Of a stretch of 64,000 nt of DNA, positions 43,643 to 52,900 are shown piece by piece. Under the pieces are notes generated by a model. It was not told where the DNA came from and did not search any database. It worked only from the letters and a program-made list of their open reading frames with translations. The stretch is taken from the NCBI RefSeq assembly GCF_009762775.1, contig NZ_CP046401.1, positions 124,001 to 188,000 on the forward strand, given 5' to 3'. Every line of letters starts with the position of its first letter. Within the stretch, counting starts at the first letter, position 1. Both the position numbers and the translations under genes were made by a program. The DNA is from Maribellus comscasis (GTDB taxonomy: Bacteria > Bacteroidota > Bacteroidia > Bacteroidales > Prolixibacteraceae).

Positions 43643-46063
43643 ATGCAAACAGAAATTAAATCAACTCAGGTAACCCAAAGAATTGCAAATCTTCGCGAAA
43701 AAGTGATGAGCATAAAACCATCGGTTTGTACCGAACGGGCAAAGTTTTACACCCAGGTTTATCAGGATAACGAAGACCAGCCGGTAATAATTAAACGCGC
43801 GTTGGCTTTAGAGAAAACGCTAAAAGAAATGACAATTTTTATCGACGACGGAGAGTTGATTGTGGGAAATCAGTCGTCGCAACACCGCGCAGCTCCCATT
43901 TTCCCGGAATATGCTGTCGACTGGCTTCCAAACGAAATGGATGAACTGGACAAACGTCCGGGCGATGCATTTTTTATCACAGATGAACATAAAAAGGAAC
44001 TAAACGAAATTGCAAAGTGGTGGAAAGGGAAAGTACTTTGGGACCGGGGACGTGCACTCATGTCGCAGGAATTACGCGATTTGCAGGATTCAGCCATCAT
44101 AAAAGCGACGGGAAACCTTACTTCGGGCGATGCACACATTGCAGTTGACTTCTACAAAATACTAAAGATAGGATTAAAAGGCTATCTTGAAGAAATAAGA
44201 CATTATCATAAAAAAACAGACCGTACAAAATTGGAAGGTGTTAAAAAAGATCATTTTTATAATGCTCTTACAATTTCAATAAAAGCCTTTCAGTCATTTA
44301 TAAAAAGATACCACTATTTAGCCACTTCCATGTTTTTGCTTGAGGCAGATGAAAAAAAATCAGAAGAGCTAAAAAAGATAGCGGAAAACTGTGCTGTCAT
44401 TGCAGAAAATCCACCAACAGATTTTTATCAGGCATTACAGCTTACCTATTTTGTGCAGTTGGTCTTACAAATTGAAAGTAACGGGCACAGTGTATCACTG
44501 GGACGAATGGATCAATACCTGTTCCCTTTCTATTACCACGATAAAATGACCGGGAAGATTACTGAAGAATTTACTTCGGAACTGTTGGAAAATACCTGGA
44601 TAAAATTGCTGTCAATCAATAAAATACGCCCCTGGTCGCACACCCGTTTTTCTGCGGGTGGCCCGCTTTACCAGAATGTAACCATCGGCGGGCAAACAAC
44701 TGAAGGAAAGGATGCTGTTAACGAACTTAGCTTTTTGATTCTTGACTCGGTTGGAAAAATGAAACTAACCCAGCCCAACCTTTCGGTTCGTTTTCATAAG
44801 AATATCAACCAGACATTTATGATGGAATGCATGCGGATCATTGAAAAAGGTTTTGGTATGCCTTCCTTTAACAACGATGAAATTGTGATTCCCGGTCTTC
44901 TAAATCTCGGTGTTGAAGAAGAAGATGCCATGAATTACTCCGCAATTGGATGTATTGAAATTGCTGTTCCCGGCAAATGGGGTTACCGTTGCACCGGCAT
45001 GAGTTTTTTAAATTTCATGCGCGTTTTCCTGGCTTCAATGTATGATGGTCTGGATCAACAAACCGGAAAAACCTTCTGTAAGGGAACCGGAAATTTTCTG
45101 GATTTTGAAACATTCGATGACCTCTATAAAGCCTGGCAACACCAGGTAAAGTTTTACGCAAAAAAAACGATAGAAATTGATACTGCTGTGGATACAGCGC
45201 TGGAAGAAAATGTGCCGGATATTTTGTGCTCGGCCTTTGTTGACCGTTGTATACCGCGTGGAAAAACAATTAAGGAAGGTGGCTCGAAATACGATTTTGT
45301 TTCGGGATTACAGGTAGGAATTGCCAACCTTGGAAATTCGCTGGCGGCCATCAAAAAACTGGTTTTTGAAGAAAAACGAATTTCAAAAGAACAATTATTA
45401 CATGCCATTGAAACCAACTTTGAAGGTATTGAAGGAGAAAAGACACGACAACTTCTGTTAAATTTTGCACCCAAATACGGAAACGACGACGATTATGTAG
45501 ATATTTTACTTAAAGATGCTTACCTCGAATTTATTGAAGAAATTGAAAAATACCATACCACGCGCTACAACCGGGGCCCGATTGGATGTCGTTATTATGC
45601 GGGCACATCAAGTATTTCGGCGAATGTTCCAAACGGTGCAGTTGTTCCGGCAACACCCGACGGAAGAAAAGCGTTTACACCGGTAGCTGAAGGAAGCTCG
45701 CCCTCGTCAGGAACCGATATTCTCGGACCAACAGCAGTTTTTAAATCGGTAGCGAAACTTCCGACTGAAAAAATTATGGGAGGTGTATTGTTAAATCAGA
45801 AATTATCTCCGACAACTATCCAAAAAGATACTGACAAAGAAAAATTGATTTCGGTAATCAGAACTTTTTTTACCGATTTAAAAGGATGGCATGTGCAGTA
45901 TAATATTGTTTCCAGGGAAACACTTGTGGCAGCCAAAAAGAATCCTGAAAAATACCGCGACCTGATTGTACGTGTAGCGGGGTATTCTGCATTTTTTACT
46001 ACATTATCACCGGATACTCAAGATGATATAATCGCACGCACTGAACATTCACTAAACTTTTAA
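43643..46063 (+). CDS. glycyl radical enzyme, YbiW/PflD type (probable 1,5-anhydrohexitol-6-phosphate dehydratase)
   Basis: From ATG 43643 the protein has 806 residues (E. coli YbiW has about 810). The thiyl-radical Cys437 and general-base Glu439 lie in SAIGCIEIAV, the GCxE arrangement of dehydratase-type members. Gly780 in RVAGYSAFF is the radical site. Long stretches match YbiW as I remember it: CTERA, IESNGHSVS, PLYQNVTIGG, KWGYRCTGMSF, GLQVGIANLGNSLAA and QDDIIARTEH. YbiW and PflD are reported to open the ring of 1,5-anhydroglucitol or anhydromannitol 6-phosphate, giving 1-deoxyfructose 6-phosphate. The glycerol, propanediol, choline and isethionate enzymes are less similar. Exact substrate is inferred. 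Oxygen would destroy the active form. Confidence 0.88.
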   Translation: MQTEIKSTQVTQRIANLREKVMSIKPSVCTERAKFYTQVYQDNEDQPVIIKRALALEKTLKEMTIFIDDGELIVGNQSSQHRAAPIFPEYAVDWLPNEMDELDKRPGDAFFITDEHKKELNEIAKWWKGKVLWDRGRALMSQELRDLQDSAIIKATGNLTSGDAHIAVDFYKILKIGLKGYLEEIRHYHKKTDRTKLEGVKKDHFYNALTISIKAFQSFIKRYHYLATSMFLLEADEKKSEELKKIAENCAVIAENPPTDFYQALQLTYFVQLVLQIESNGHSVSLGRMDQYLFPFYYHDKMTGKITEEFTSELLENTWIKLLSINKIRPWSHTRFSAGGPLYQNVTIGGQTTEGKDAVNELSFLILDSVGKMKLTQPNLSVRFHKNINQTFMMECMRIIEKGFGMPSFNNDEIVIPGLLNLGVEEEDAMNYSAIGCIEIAVPGKWGYRCTGMSFLNFMRVFLASMYDGLDQQTGKTFCKGTGNFLDFETFDDLYKAWQHQVKFYAKKTIEIDTAVDTALEENVPDILCSAFVDRCIPRGKTIKEGGSKYDFVSGLQVGIANLGNSLAAIKKLVFEEKRISKEQLLHAIETNFEGIEGEKTRQLLLNFAPKYGNDDDYVDILLKDAYLEFIEEIEKYHTTRYNRGPIGCRYYAGTSSISANVPNGAVVPATPDGRKAFTPVAEGSSPSSGTDILGPTAVFKSVAKLPTEKIMGGVLLNQKLSPTTIQKDTDKEKLISVIRTFFTDLKGWHVQYNIVSRETLVAAKKNPEKYRDLIVRVAGYSAFFTTLSPDTQDDIIARTEHSLNF

Positions 46064-46067
46064 ACCA

Positions 46068-47027
46068 ATGGAAAAACTACTTTGCGGAGTTGATATTGGC
46101 GGCACAAAATGCGCCATCGCCCTGGTAAACACCGAAGGAAAGATTATCGACAAAATCAATACTTGCGCACATGTCAATTTAAATGAAGACGGTCTTGTAA
46201 AACTCGTAGCCGAACAAATCAAAGAACTCATTCAGCGAAACCAACTTCAGGAAACCGACTTGCAGGGAATCGGAATGGGCTGCGCGGGACATATTCGTTT
46301 TCGCGACGGTGTAATTATTACCACTTCCAATCTGAAAGGATTTAAAAATTACCCCTTACGCGACGCGATGCAGAAGTATTTTAAAATCCCGGTAATTTTG
46401 GACAACGATGCCAATGCGCAGGCTTTTGGAGCTTATAAATTTGGTGCCGGAAAAGGATACGACGATATGGTTTTCCTGACAATTAGCACTGGAATTGGCG
46501 CCGGAATTGTTATTAATAAAAAACTGTTCCGCGGAGCCACCGGCACAGCAGGTGAGGTTGGGCATACTATTGTGGAGCCACACACTGAACTTACCTGCAC
46601 TTGCGGAAACAAAGGTTGCCTTATGGCCATGGCTTGTGGAATGGCACTGCCCTTTCTTTATCAGAAAAAGATTAAGGAAGGGAAAAAAAGCAAACTCAAT
46701 ATTCCTCCCCATTTTGACATTTCAAAGTTAAGCGGACAATACCTGAAGAAAGGCCTGGATATGGACGATCCGGTTTCAAAAGAAATAATTTCAGATAGTG
46801 CATATTACGTAGGTTTGGGAATTTATAATATTTTTCAGACATTAAATCCACCACTTATTGTTCTGGGGGGAGGATTGACTAATTGGGGCGACTTTTATCT
46901 TGGCAAAATAAAAGCAACGTTCTATGAATTGGCCCGCGATATGATTTTTGATCCGATAAAAATAGTTATTTCCAACATTGGTGCCGACGCAGGTGTAATT
47001 GGCGCGGCTGCATTAACACTAGAATAA
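46068..47027 (+). CDS. ROK-family sugar kinase with altered sugar-binding residue
   Basis: The 319-residue protein has the ATP-binding DIGGTK near 9-14, catalytic Asp114 in DNDANA, GEVGH at 162-166, and the structural zinc motif C177-T-C179-G-N-K-G-C184. In typical ROK hexokinases the zinc motif reads GCxE, and that Glu contacts the sugar's anomeric hydroxyl. Here it is GCLM (Met186). A kinase for a sugar without that hydroxyl, such as a 1,5-anhydrohexitol, would fit both this change and the neighbouring radical enzyme. It starts 4 bp after the radical enzyme stop. The assignment as an anhydrohexitol 6-kinase is inference. Confidence 0.85.
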   Translation: MEKLLCGVDIGGTKCAIALVNTEGKIIDKINTCAHVNLNEDGLVKLVAEQIKELIQRNQLQETDLQGIGMGCAGHIRFRDGVIITTSNLKGFKNYPLRDAMQKYFKIPVILDNDANAQAFGAYKFGAGKGYDDMVFLTISTGIGAGIVINKKLFRGATGTAGEVGHTIVEPHTELTCTCGNKGCLMAMACGMALPFLYQKKIKEGKKSKLNIPPHFDISKLSGQYLKKGLDMDDPVSKEIISDSAYYVGLGIYNIFQTLNPPLIVLGGGLTNWGDFYLGKIKATFYELARDMIFDPIKIVISNIGADAGVIGAAALTLE

Positions 47028-47774
47028 ATGCTTAACGAACGACAAAACAGAATACTAAAAATACTGGGGAAAAATGACCAGACTTCGGTAAATGAACTGA
47101 CTGAAAGACTAAAAGTCTCATCGGTTACTATCCGGCAGGATTTAAATTACCTGGAGGCTGAAGGTTTGTTAAAACGCGTGCACGGTGGTGCCGTTTTAAA
47201 AGACGCCGACGATTTAACCAACCGGCTGGGAGTAAACTACGAGAAAAAACTTCGGATTGCCAAAAAAGTTGCTTCTTATGTAAACGAAGGTGAAACGATT
47301 TTAATTGAATCAGGCTCTGTAAATGTACTGCTGGCGCGTGAACTTCTAAAAATAAAAAGAGTAACCATAATAACCACCAATGTTTATATTGCTCGTCAAT
47401 TTCGTAAAAATGAACAAGCCAATATAATTATATTGGGCGGGGTTTACCAACACGACAGTGAAACCCTTGTTGGAAAAATTACAAAAGCATGTATCGATCA
47501 AATAAATATTGATAAAGCATTTATTGGAATTGATGGTTATACCAATGAGGCAGGTTTCACCATTCGCGATCTGTTCAGGGCTGAGATTTCGAGTTATATC
47601 ATTCAAAAAGCCAAAGATGTTTTTATTGTTTCCGATTCAAGCAAATTTGGTCAAACCGAACTAACCAATATCTGTTTTCCAAAAGATATTCAACATGTTG
47701 CCACAAACCATGAACTGGACTCTTCGTTTCACAAAGAATTAAAAAATGCCGGTGTAGATATGATTTTAGCCTAA
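47028..47774 (+). CDS. DeoR/GlpR-type transcriptional regulator
   Basis: The 248-residue protein has a DeoR winged helix at about 3-58 (ERQNRILKILGKNDQTSVNE, VSSVTIRQDLNYLEAEGLLK, RVHGGAVL). A phosphosugar-binding sensor domain follows at about 75-240 (ILIESGSVNVLLAREL, IILGGVYQHDSETLVG, KAFIGIDGYTNEAGFT, FIVSDSSKFGQT). Such regulators usually repress sugar operons until a phosphorylated intermediate binds. Its ATG directly follows the ROK stop codon, so it is the last gene of the activase-enzyme-kinase operon and probably controls it, perhaps via the palindrome at 42688. Confidence 0.92.
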   Translation: MLNERQNRILKILGKNDQTSVNELTERLKVSSVTIRQDLNYLEAEGLLKRVHGGAVLKDADDLTNRLGVNYEKKLRIAKKVASYVNEGETILIESGSVNVLLARELLKIKRVTIITTNVYIARQFRKNEQANIIILGGVYQHDSETLVGKITKACIDQINIDKAFIGIDGYTNEAGFTIRDLFRAEISSYIIQKAKDVFIVSDSSKFGQTELTNICFPKDIQHVATNHELDSSFHKELKNAGVDMILA

Positions 47775-47893
47775 AAAAGAATCAATGCCACCCGGTAAAT
47801 AAAAAAATGCTAAATCGTTTCAATTTCATCTGAAAACAATATTATTTTTTGGTTCTGTAATAATTTTGATGGTTCATTTTACAAAAAGTAATT

Positions 47894-47901
47894 TAAATTT
47901 G
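47894..47901 (+). promoter_or_regulatory. candidate -7 promoter element (TAAATTTG) for locus 2 sigma factor
   Basis: An exact TAnnTTTG match 34 bp before the TTG start at 47936. A second exact match (TAATTTTG) lies at 47861-47868. No clear -33 partner is seen, so either could be the true site. Confidence 0.4.
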
Positions 47902-47935
47902 GTCTCTTTTAACATTTCAAAAGCCATATTACAAA

Positions 47936-48520
47936 TTGAAGATTCAGGATGAAAAGGATGTAGATAAATTGGTCAAGGCCTTAAAGAATGGTGCTCCCAC
48001 TGCCTTTGATGAGCTTTTCTCCATATACGGGAACAGGCTTTATGGCTTTGTTTTCGGTTATTTAAAAATGAAAGAAGAAGCCGAAGAAATTGTGCAGGAA
48101 GTATTTCTGACGGTATGGCGAACGCGAAAAAATCTAAAACCTGAATTATCTTTTAAAGCCTATCTTTTCAAAATTGCATACCACCAGATACTTGAGCATT
48201 TTGAACGCACTACAAAGCAGCAGGAATACAAACATCACATTATTGACGAAGCTGTTGATTTTACAAATGATGTGGACGAACGACTTAATTACCAGATGCT
48301 GCTTGATAAAGTAGAAACTGTTATCAACCAACTTCCCCCGAGGCAGAAAGAAATATTGATTAAAAAGAAAAAAGAAGGTCTTTCCCTAAAGGAAATTGCC
48401 AGACAATTAAAAATCTCGCCAAAAACTGTTGAAAATCATTTAAGCGAAGCACTTAAAAATATAAAAAAAGAACTTGGCATAGAGAATATTTCAGCAATAT
48501 TGCTTTTTATCCTGAACTAA
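47936..48520 (+). CDS. ECF RNA polymerase sigma factor, locus 2
   Basis: The 194-residue protein has region 2 at about 15-85 (AFDELFSIYGNRLYGFVFGY, KEEAEEIVQEVFLTVWRTRK) and region 4 at about 125-180 (LPPRQKEILIKKKKEGLSLK, EIARQLKISPKTVENHLSEA). The start is TTG at 47936, the same choice as the locus 1 sigma gene. It lies 161 bp after the DeoR gene, with its own candidate promoters. Together with FecR at 48767 and the STN-bearing SusC at 49901 it forms the locus 2 relay. Confidence 0.92.
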   Translation: MKIQDEKDVDKLVKALKNGAPTAFDELFSIYGNRLYGFVFGYLKMKEEAEEIVQEVFLTVWRTRKNLKPELSFKAYLFKIAYHQILEHFERTTKQQEYKHHIIDEAVDFTNDVDERLNYQMLLDKVETVINQLPPRQKEILIKKKKEGLSLKEIARQLKISPKTVENHLSEALKNIKKELGIENISAILLFILN

Positions 48521-48766
48521 TTTTTTTTTGCCATCAGAGAAAAAATGTCTCGCCACAGCAATTTCAAAATACCAATAAAAAACTCACAATCAACAAATTA
48601 ACAAAAATCATTTTCATTTAAAAGAATTCAGAAAACAGCTACTCATTGTCAATATTACTCCTGTTAACTTCACAAAAAGTTACATTTTTTCACATTTTTT
48701 TTCTTTTTGACTAGGGGATTTTCAATCATCTGCCCTATTACATCTTATAAATGATAAAACGAACAA

Positions 48767-49810
48767 ATGGATTTTAATCCTGAAATATTACATCGTTACT
48801 TTAAAGGAACCTATTCAAAAAAAGATTACAGAAATGTAAAAACTGTTTTTGAGGATAAATCCTACAGACCAAAACTTAAGGAACATCTTGAAGAACATTG
48901 GAACAGCTATTTTAACGAGCCTTTGCCCGAAAATAACATCGACCACCTGTTATACAAGTTACAAAAACAAATTCAGCAGGAAGAAAAAACAGAGCAAAAG
49001 AGCAGATTCACAACTGTCTTTCAACGCATTGCAGCCATCCTTGTCATTCCGCTGGCGCTTTCTGTTTTAACTTTGTTATATCTTCAGAGAGACAAAAATG
49101 GCGCAGATACCGCTTATGCAGAAATTCGGTGCCCCTTGGGTGTTCGTACAAAATTTGAGTTACCCGACGGCTCAACAGGTTTTCTTAATAGTGGTTCAAA
49201 TTTAAGATTTCCGGTCTCGTTTTCCGGAGAACGACACGTTTCGATAGCAGGCGAAGCTTTTTTTAATGTTGTTCCCGACCAATCACATCCCTTTATTGTT
49301 CACACACAAAACTTAAATATTAAAGTTTTAGGAACAAAGTTTAACGTTATTGCTTATAAAGAAGATGAAAAAGAAGAGGTGATTCTAAACAGCGGCAGAG
49401 TAGAAATTCTGTCTCCTGAAGGGAAGATATACGACACGTTAAAACCAAACCAGATTTTTACGCTAAATACGCAAAACAAAGCTGGGCAAAAAAACAATGT
49501 AGAGGCGCTGCAATATATTGGATGGACAGAAGGAAAACTGATATTCCGCCATGAAAAAATGAAGCAGGTTTCAGAAAGACTGGGGCGGTGGTACAATGCA
49601 GAAATTGTAATAGAGGATCCGGAAATCCTTGAGTATGTTCTTCGGGCTACCTTTATCGACGAACCGCTTGATGAGGTTTTAAAATTACTAAGCCTCACAG
49701 CACCAATAACATTCGAAGAAAAGCCTCGCGAAACAACACTCGACAACACCTATAAAAAGAGAAAAGTAATATTAAAACTCGATAAAAAAAGGCAGTCTGC
49801 CTTTAAATAA
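48767..49810 (+). CDS. FecR-family anti-sigma factor, locus 2
   Basis: The 347-residue protein has a cytoplasmic sigma-binding region (about 1-85), a transmembrane helix at about 88-107 (IAAILVIPLALSVLTLLYL), a FecR domain at about 118-225 (CPLGVRTKFELPDGSTGFLN, GEAFFNVVPDQSHPFIV, LGTKFNVIAY), and a DUF4974 domain at about 265-335 (MKQVSERLGRWYNAEIVIED). Its sequence differs clearly from the locus 1 copy, which should reduce cross-talk. It begins 246 bp after the sigma gene, a longer gap than in locus 1 (151 bp). Confidence 0.93.
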   Translation: MDFNPEILHRYFKGTYSKKDYRNVKTVFEDKSYRPKLKEHLEEHWNSYFNEPLPENNIDHLLYKLQKQIQQEEKTEQKSRFTTVFQRIAAILVIPLALSVLTLLYLQRDKNGADTAYAEIRCPLGVRTKFELPDGSTGFLNSGSNLRFPVSFSGERHVSIAGEAFFNVVPDQSHPFIVHTQNLNIKVLGTKFNVIAYKEDEKEEVILNSGRVEILSPEGKIYDTLKPNQIFTLNTQNKAGQKNNVEALQYIGWTEGKLIFRHEKMKQVSERLGRWYNAEIVIEDPEILEYVLRATFIDEPLDEVLKLLSLTAPITFEEKPRETTLDNTYKKRKVILKLDKKRQSAFK

Positions 49811-49815
49811 AAAAA

Positions 49816-49844
49816 GCAAAAGAGTGCCGCAAACACTCTCTTGC
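49816..49844 (+). promoter_or_regulatory. hairpin between FecR and susC, locus 2
   Basis: GCAAAAGAGTG pairs with CACTCTCTTGC (10 of 11) around a seven-base loop. No T-run follows. The matching position in locus 1 has a weaker hairpin, and both leaders then end TTCAAATTTATGAAAAAA. It may lower or adjust readthrough from the regulator genes into susC. Confidence 0.5.
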
Positions 49845-49900
49845 AAAATTTAAGCAGTGTAGTAATAATAAGTTGTTTAACTACTTAAAGTTTCAAATTT

Positions 49901-52900
49901 ATGAAAAAAAAATGGATTCGGGACGCCATCCATAACGGCGTCAAAACTAAAATGTGGAAAATCATGAGACTTAGTATCTTTTTTTTGTTTTTAGGTCTTA
50001 CCCAGGTATGGGCTGTTTCGGCTTACTCGCAGCGAACGCGGTTAACGCTAAAAATGGACAATGCAAAAATTATTGATGTACTGGATGAAATTGAAAACAA
50101 CAGTGAATTCTATTTCCTGTTTAACCACAAAATGGTGAATGTTGAACGAAAAGTGAACATCAATGTAACAGAGAAAACCATCGACAATATTTTAGGTGAT
50201 CTTTTCTCGGAAACCGATGTGAATTATCTTATCAAAGACCGCCAAATTGTACTTACCACATTCCAGGGCGAAAGTTTCTCAGATCAGGCAAAAACCGTAA
50301 GCGGGAAAGTTACTGATCCGCAAATGTTTCCACTTCCGGGGGTTACCGTATTTTTAAAAGGAACTTCGAAAGGAACAGTCACCGACGTTGACGGTGTTTA
50401 TACACTTACAAATGTACCCGATAATGCTGTCCTTCTATTTTCCTTTGTAGGAATGAAATCAAAGGAGATTGCAATTAACGGACAAAGCCGGATCGATGTA
50501 GTTCTTGAAGAAGAAACCATTGGTATTGACGAAGTTGTTGCAATTGGTTACGGTACACAAAAGAAAGTGAATATGACCGGGGCAATTACTGCTGTAAAAA
50601 TGGAGGAATTAAGTAATATTTCTACTACAAATGTTTCCAATACGCTGGCAGGGCGTGCTCCGGGGGTAAACATCACCGGAAACTCCGGTTTAATGGGTGC
50701 AACTTCCGACATACGTATCCGGGGAGGTTTTGGTGAACCGCTTTTTGTTATTGACGGAATTGTTCGCGACAAGGAAGCTTTTGATGCACTTGAAGTAAAT
50801 GAAATTGATCAGTTGAGTTTTCTTAAGGACGCCGCAACCGCATCCATTTACGGTTCGCAGGCAGGCAACGGTGTTGTTTTGGTCGTAACCAAAAGCGGAA
50901 CAAAACAAAAACCAATGTTCAATTACCAGAGTTCTTATACTTTTATGACTCCTACCCAGGAACTTTTCTCGGACAAAACAACTGCCATCGACGAGTTAAT
51001 CTATCAAAACCGGGTAGCTGAATTTCAGGGACTTGCTATACCAAACGGAGATACAGAATTTGATTATTTCAAAGACAAAAACTATAATGTAAACGATTAT
51101 ATCTGGCAAACTCCCTGGAACCAGAAACATTCAATGAGTGTATCGGGAGGAAGCGATAAAGTTACTTATTACGCTTTGGGGAGTTATATTGGAGAAGAGG
51201 GTTCTTATAAAAATCTGGAAAACGACAAATTTAATTTACGCTCTAATGTAACCGCACTGATTACAGATAAAATCAAAATGAATGTGAATGTATCGGCCAA
51301 CCTGCAAAACCAAAAACGTTTTTACTGGCCGTTCTCCGGTGATGACGAACAAACCATTGGCGACCTTTACCGATGTACATTCAACTGGCCCAAAACCTAT
51401 CCGTTTTATTTGTATGAAGACGGAACTCCAGCCAACGAAGTAACAGATTTTCCGGTACAAACTCCAATGGGAAGCTGGCAGGCCTGGAACGTAATTGATC
51501 AGGTTATCGGTGACAGATATATCAGAACACGGAAAAGAGAAGTCAATGCCATTCTTTCTTTCGATATTGATTTAGGCGATTTGCTCCCCGGGCTTACTAC
51601 AAAAGTGGTTGGAAACTACATTGGCAACGACTACATGCGGAAAAAATATTTAACCTACCAGCATAACTATGTCTGGGCCGCAGCAAATCCGGATGAAAAC
51701 CGCTTTATTCCTGCTGCTCCGGACCCCAACAATATGAATACTTTTACTTTCTCACAAAACCAGGAATTTTTGAGTTATGACGTTCGCACCCTGTGGAGTG
51801 AACAGTTGAACTGGTTTTTAAACTACAAAAATTCATTTGGCAAACACGACATTGCTGCCACTGTTGTATGGGAACAAGCATCAAATGGAGGTGAATACGT
51901 CTATGCGAAAGGGGAAGATCCACTCACCAACTACGACCAAATGTTTGTTTATTCAACAGATGCGGAAAGAAGATGGGGTTCTGCCAGTGAAGTCACAGGA
52001 GGTCGTCTCTCATGGATAGGGCGTTTTAATTACACCTACGCTCAAAAATATATTGCAGAATTTTCCTTCCGTTACGACGGCAATACACTTTTTCCAAAGG
52101 AAAAACGCTGGGGCTTCTTCCCTTCAGTATCAGCAGCATGGAGAATTAGTGAAGAATCTTTCATGGACGATTTCTCCAGTTGGCTCGACAACCTGAAAAT
52201 AAGGGCATCTTACGGTACAACCGGTAACGATTTGAACGTCAACAATAATGAAATTGCACCTTTCTCCTATATGTATGTTTACCAATCCGGAAGTTCCTAT
52301 ATTTGGGGCGACAATCTAAATCTGGGAATAGAACCGGGAGCAACTCCAAACCCGTATTTAACATGGGCAACCTCTACCACATATAATGCCGGAGTTGATT
52401 TTACAGTATTGAACAACAAATTATCAGGATCACTGGAAGCCTTCTACAAAAAAGAAGAAGACATTTTGGGCTCACGTATTGTAACCATACCAGATACTTA
52501 CGGTCAGGATTTAGCTCCCGAAAATTATGCGGCGAGATCATGGCGTGGATTTGAATTAAACGCTATGTGGAGAGACAGAGCATTCGGAGGAGCGGTGGAC
52601 TATACTGTGTACGGAAACATAGGCTTTTCAAAAGATCAGTGGGATGTACTTGACCAATCTGCTCTCTATTCTCCCGGAGGAAATCTTGAAGAATTTTCAG
52701 CCATTGGAAAACCACTAAACCGGCTTACCGGATATAAAACTCTTGGAATAATTCGTACGCAGGAACAACTGGACGACCTGCTGGCCAGCGGATTTACTCA
52801 GTTTGGACGAGATCCCTATCTCGGAGGATTATATTTTGAAGATATAAGAGGTGACGGCTATTCTGCCGGCCCTGATGGAAAAATCGACAGCAACGATATC

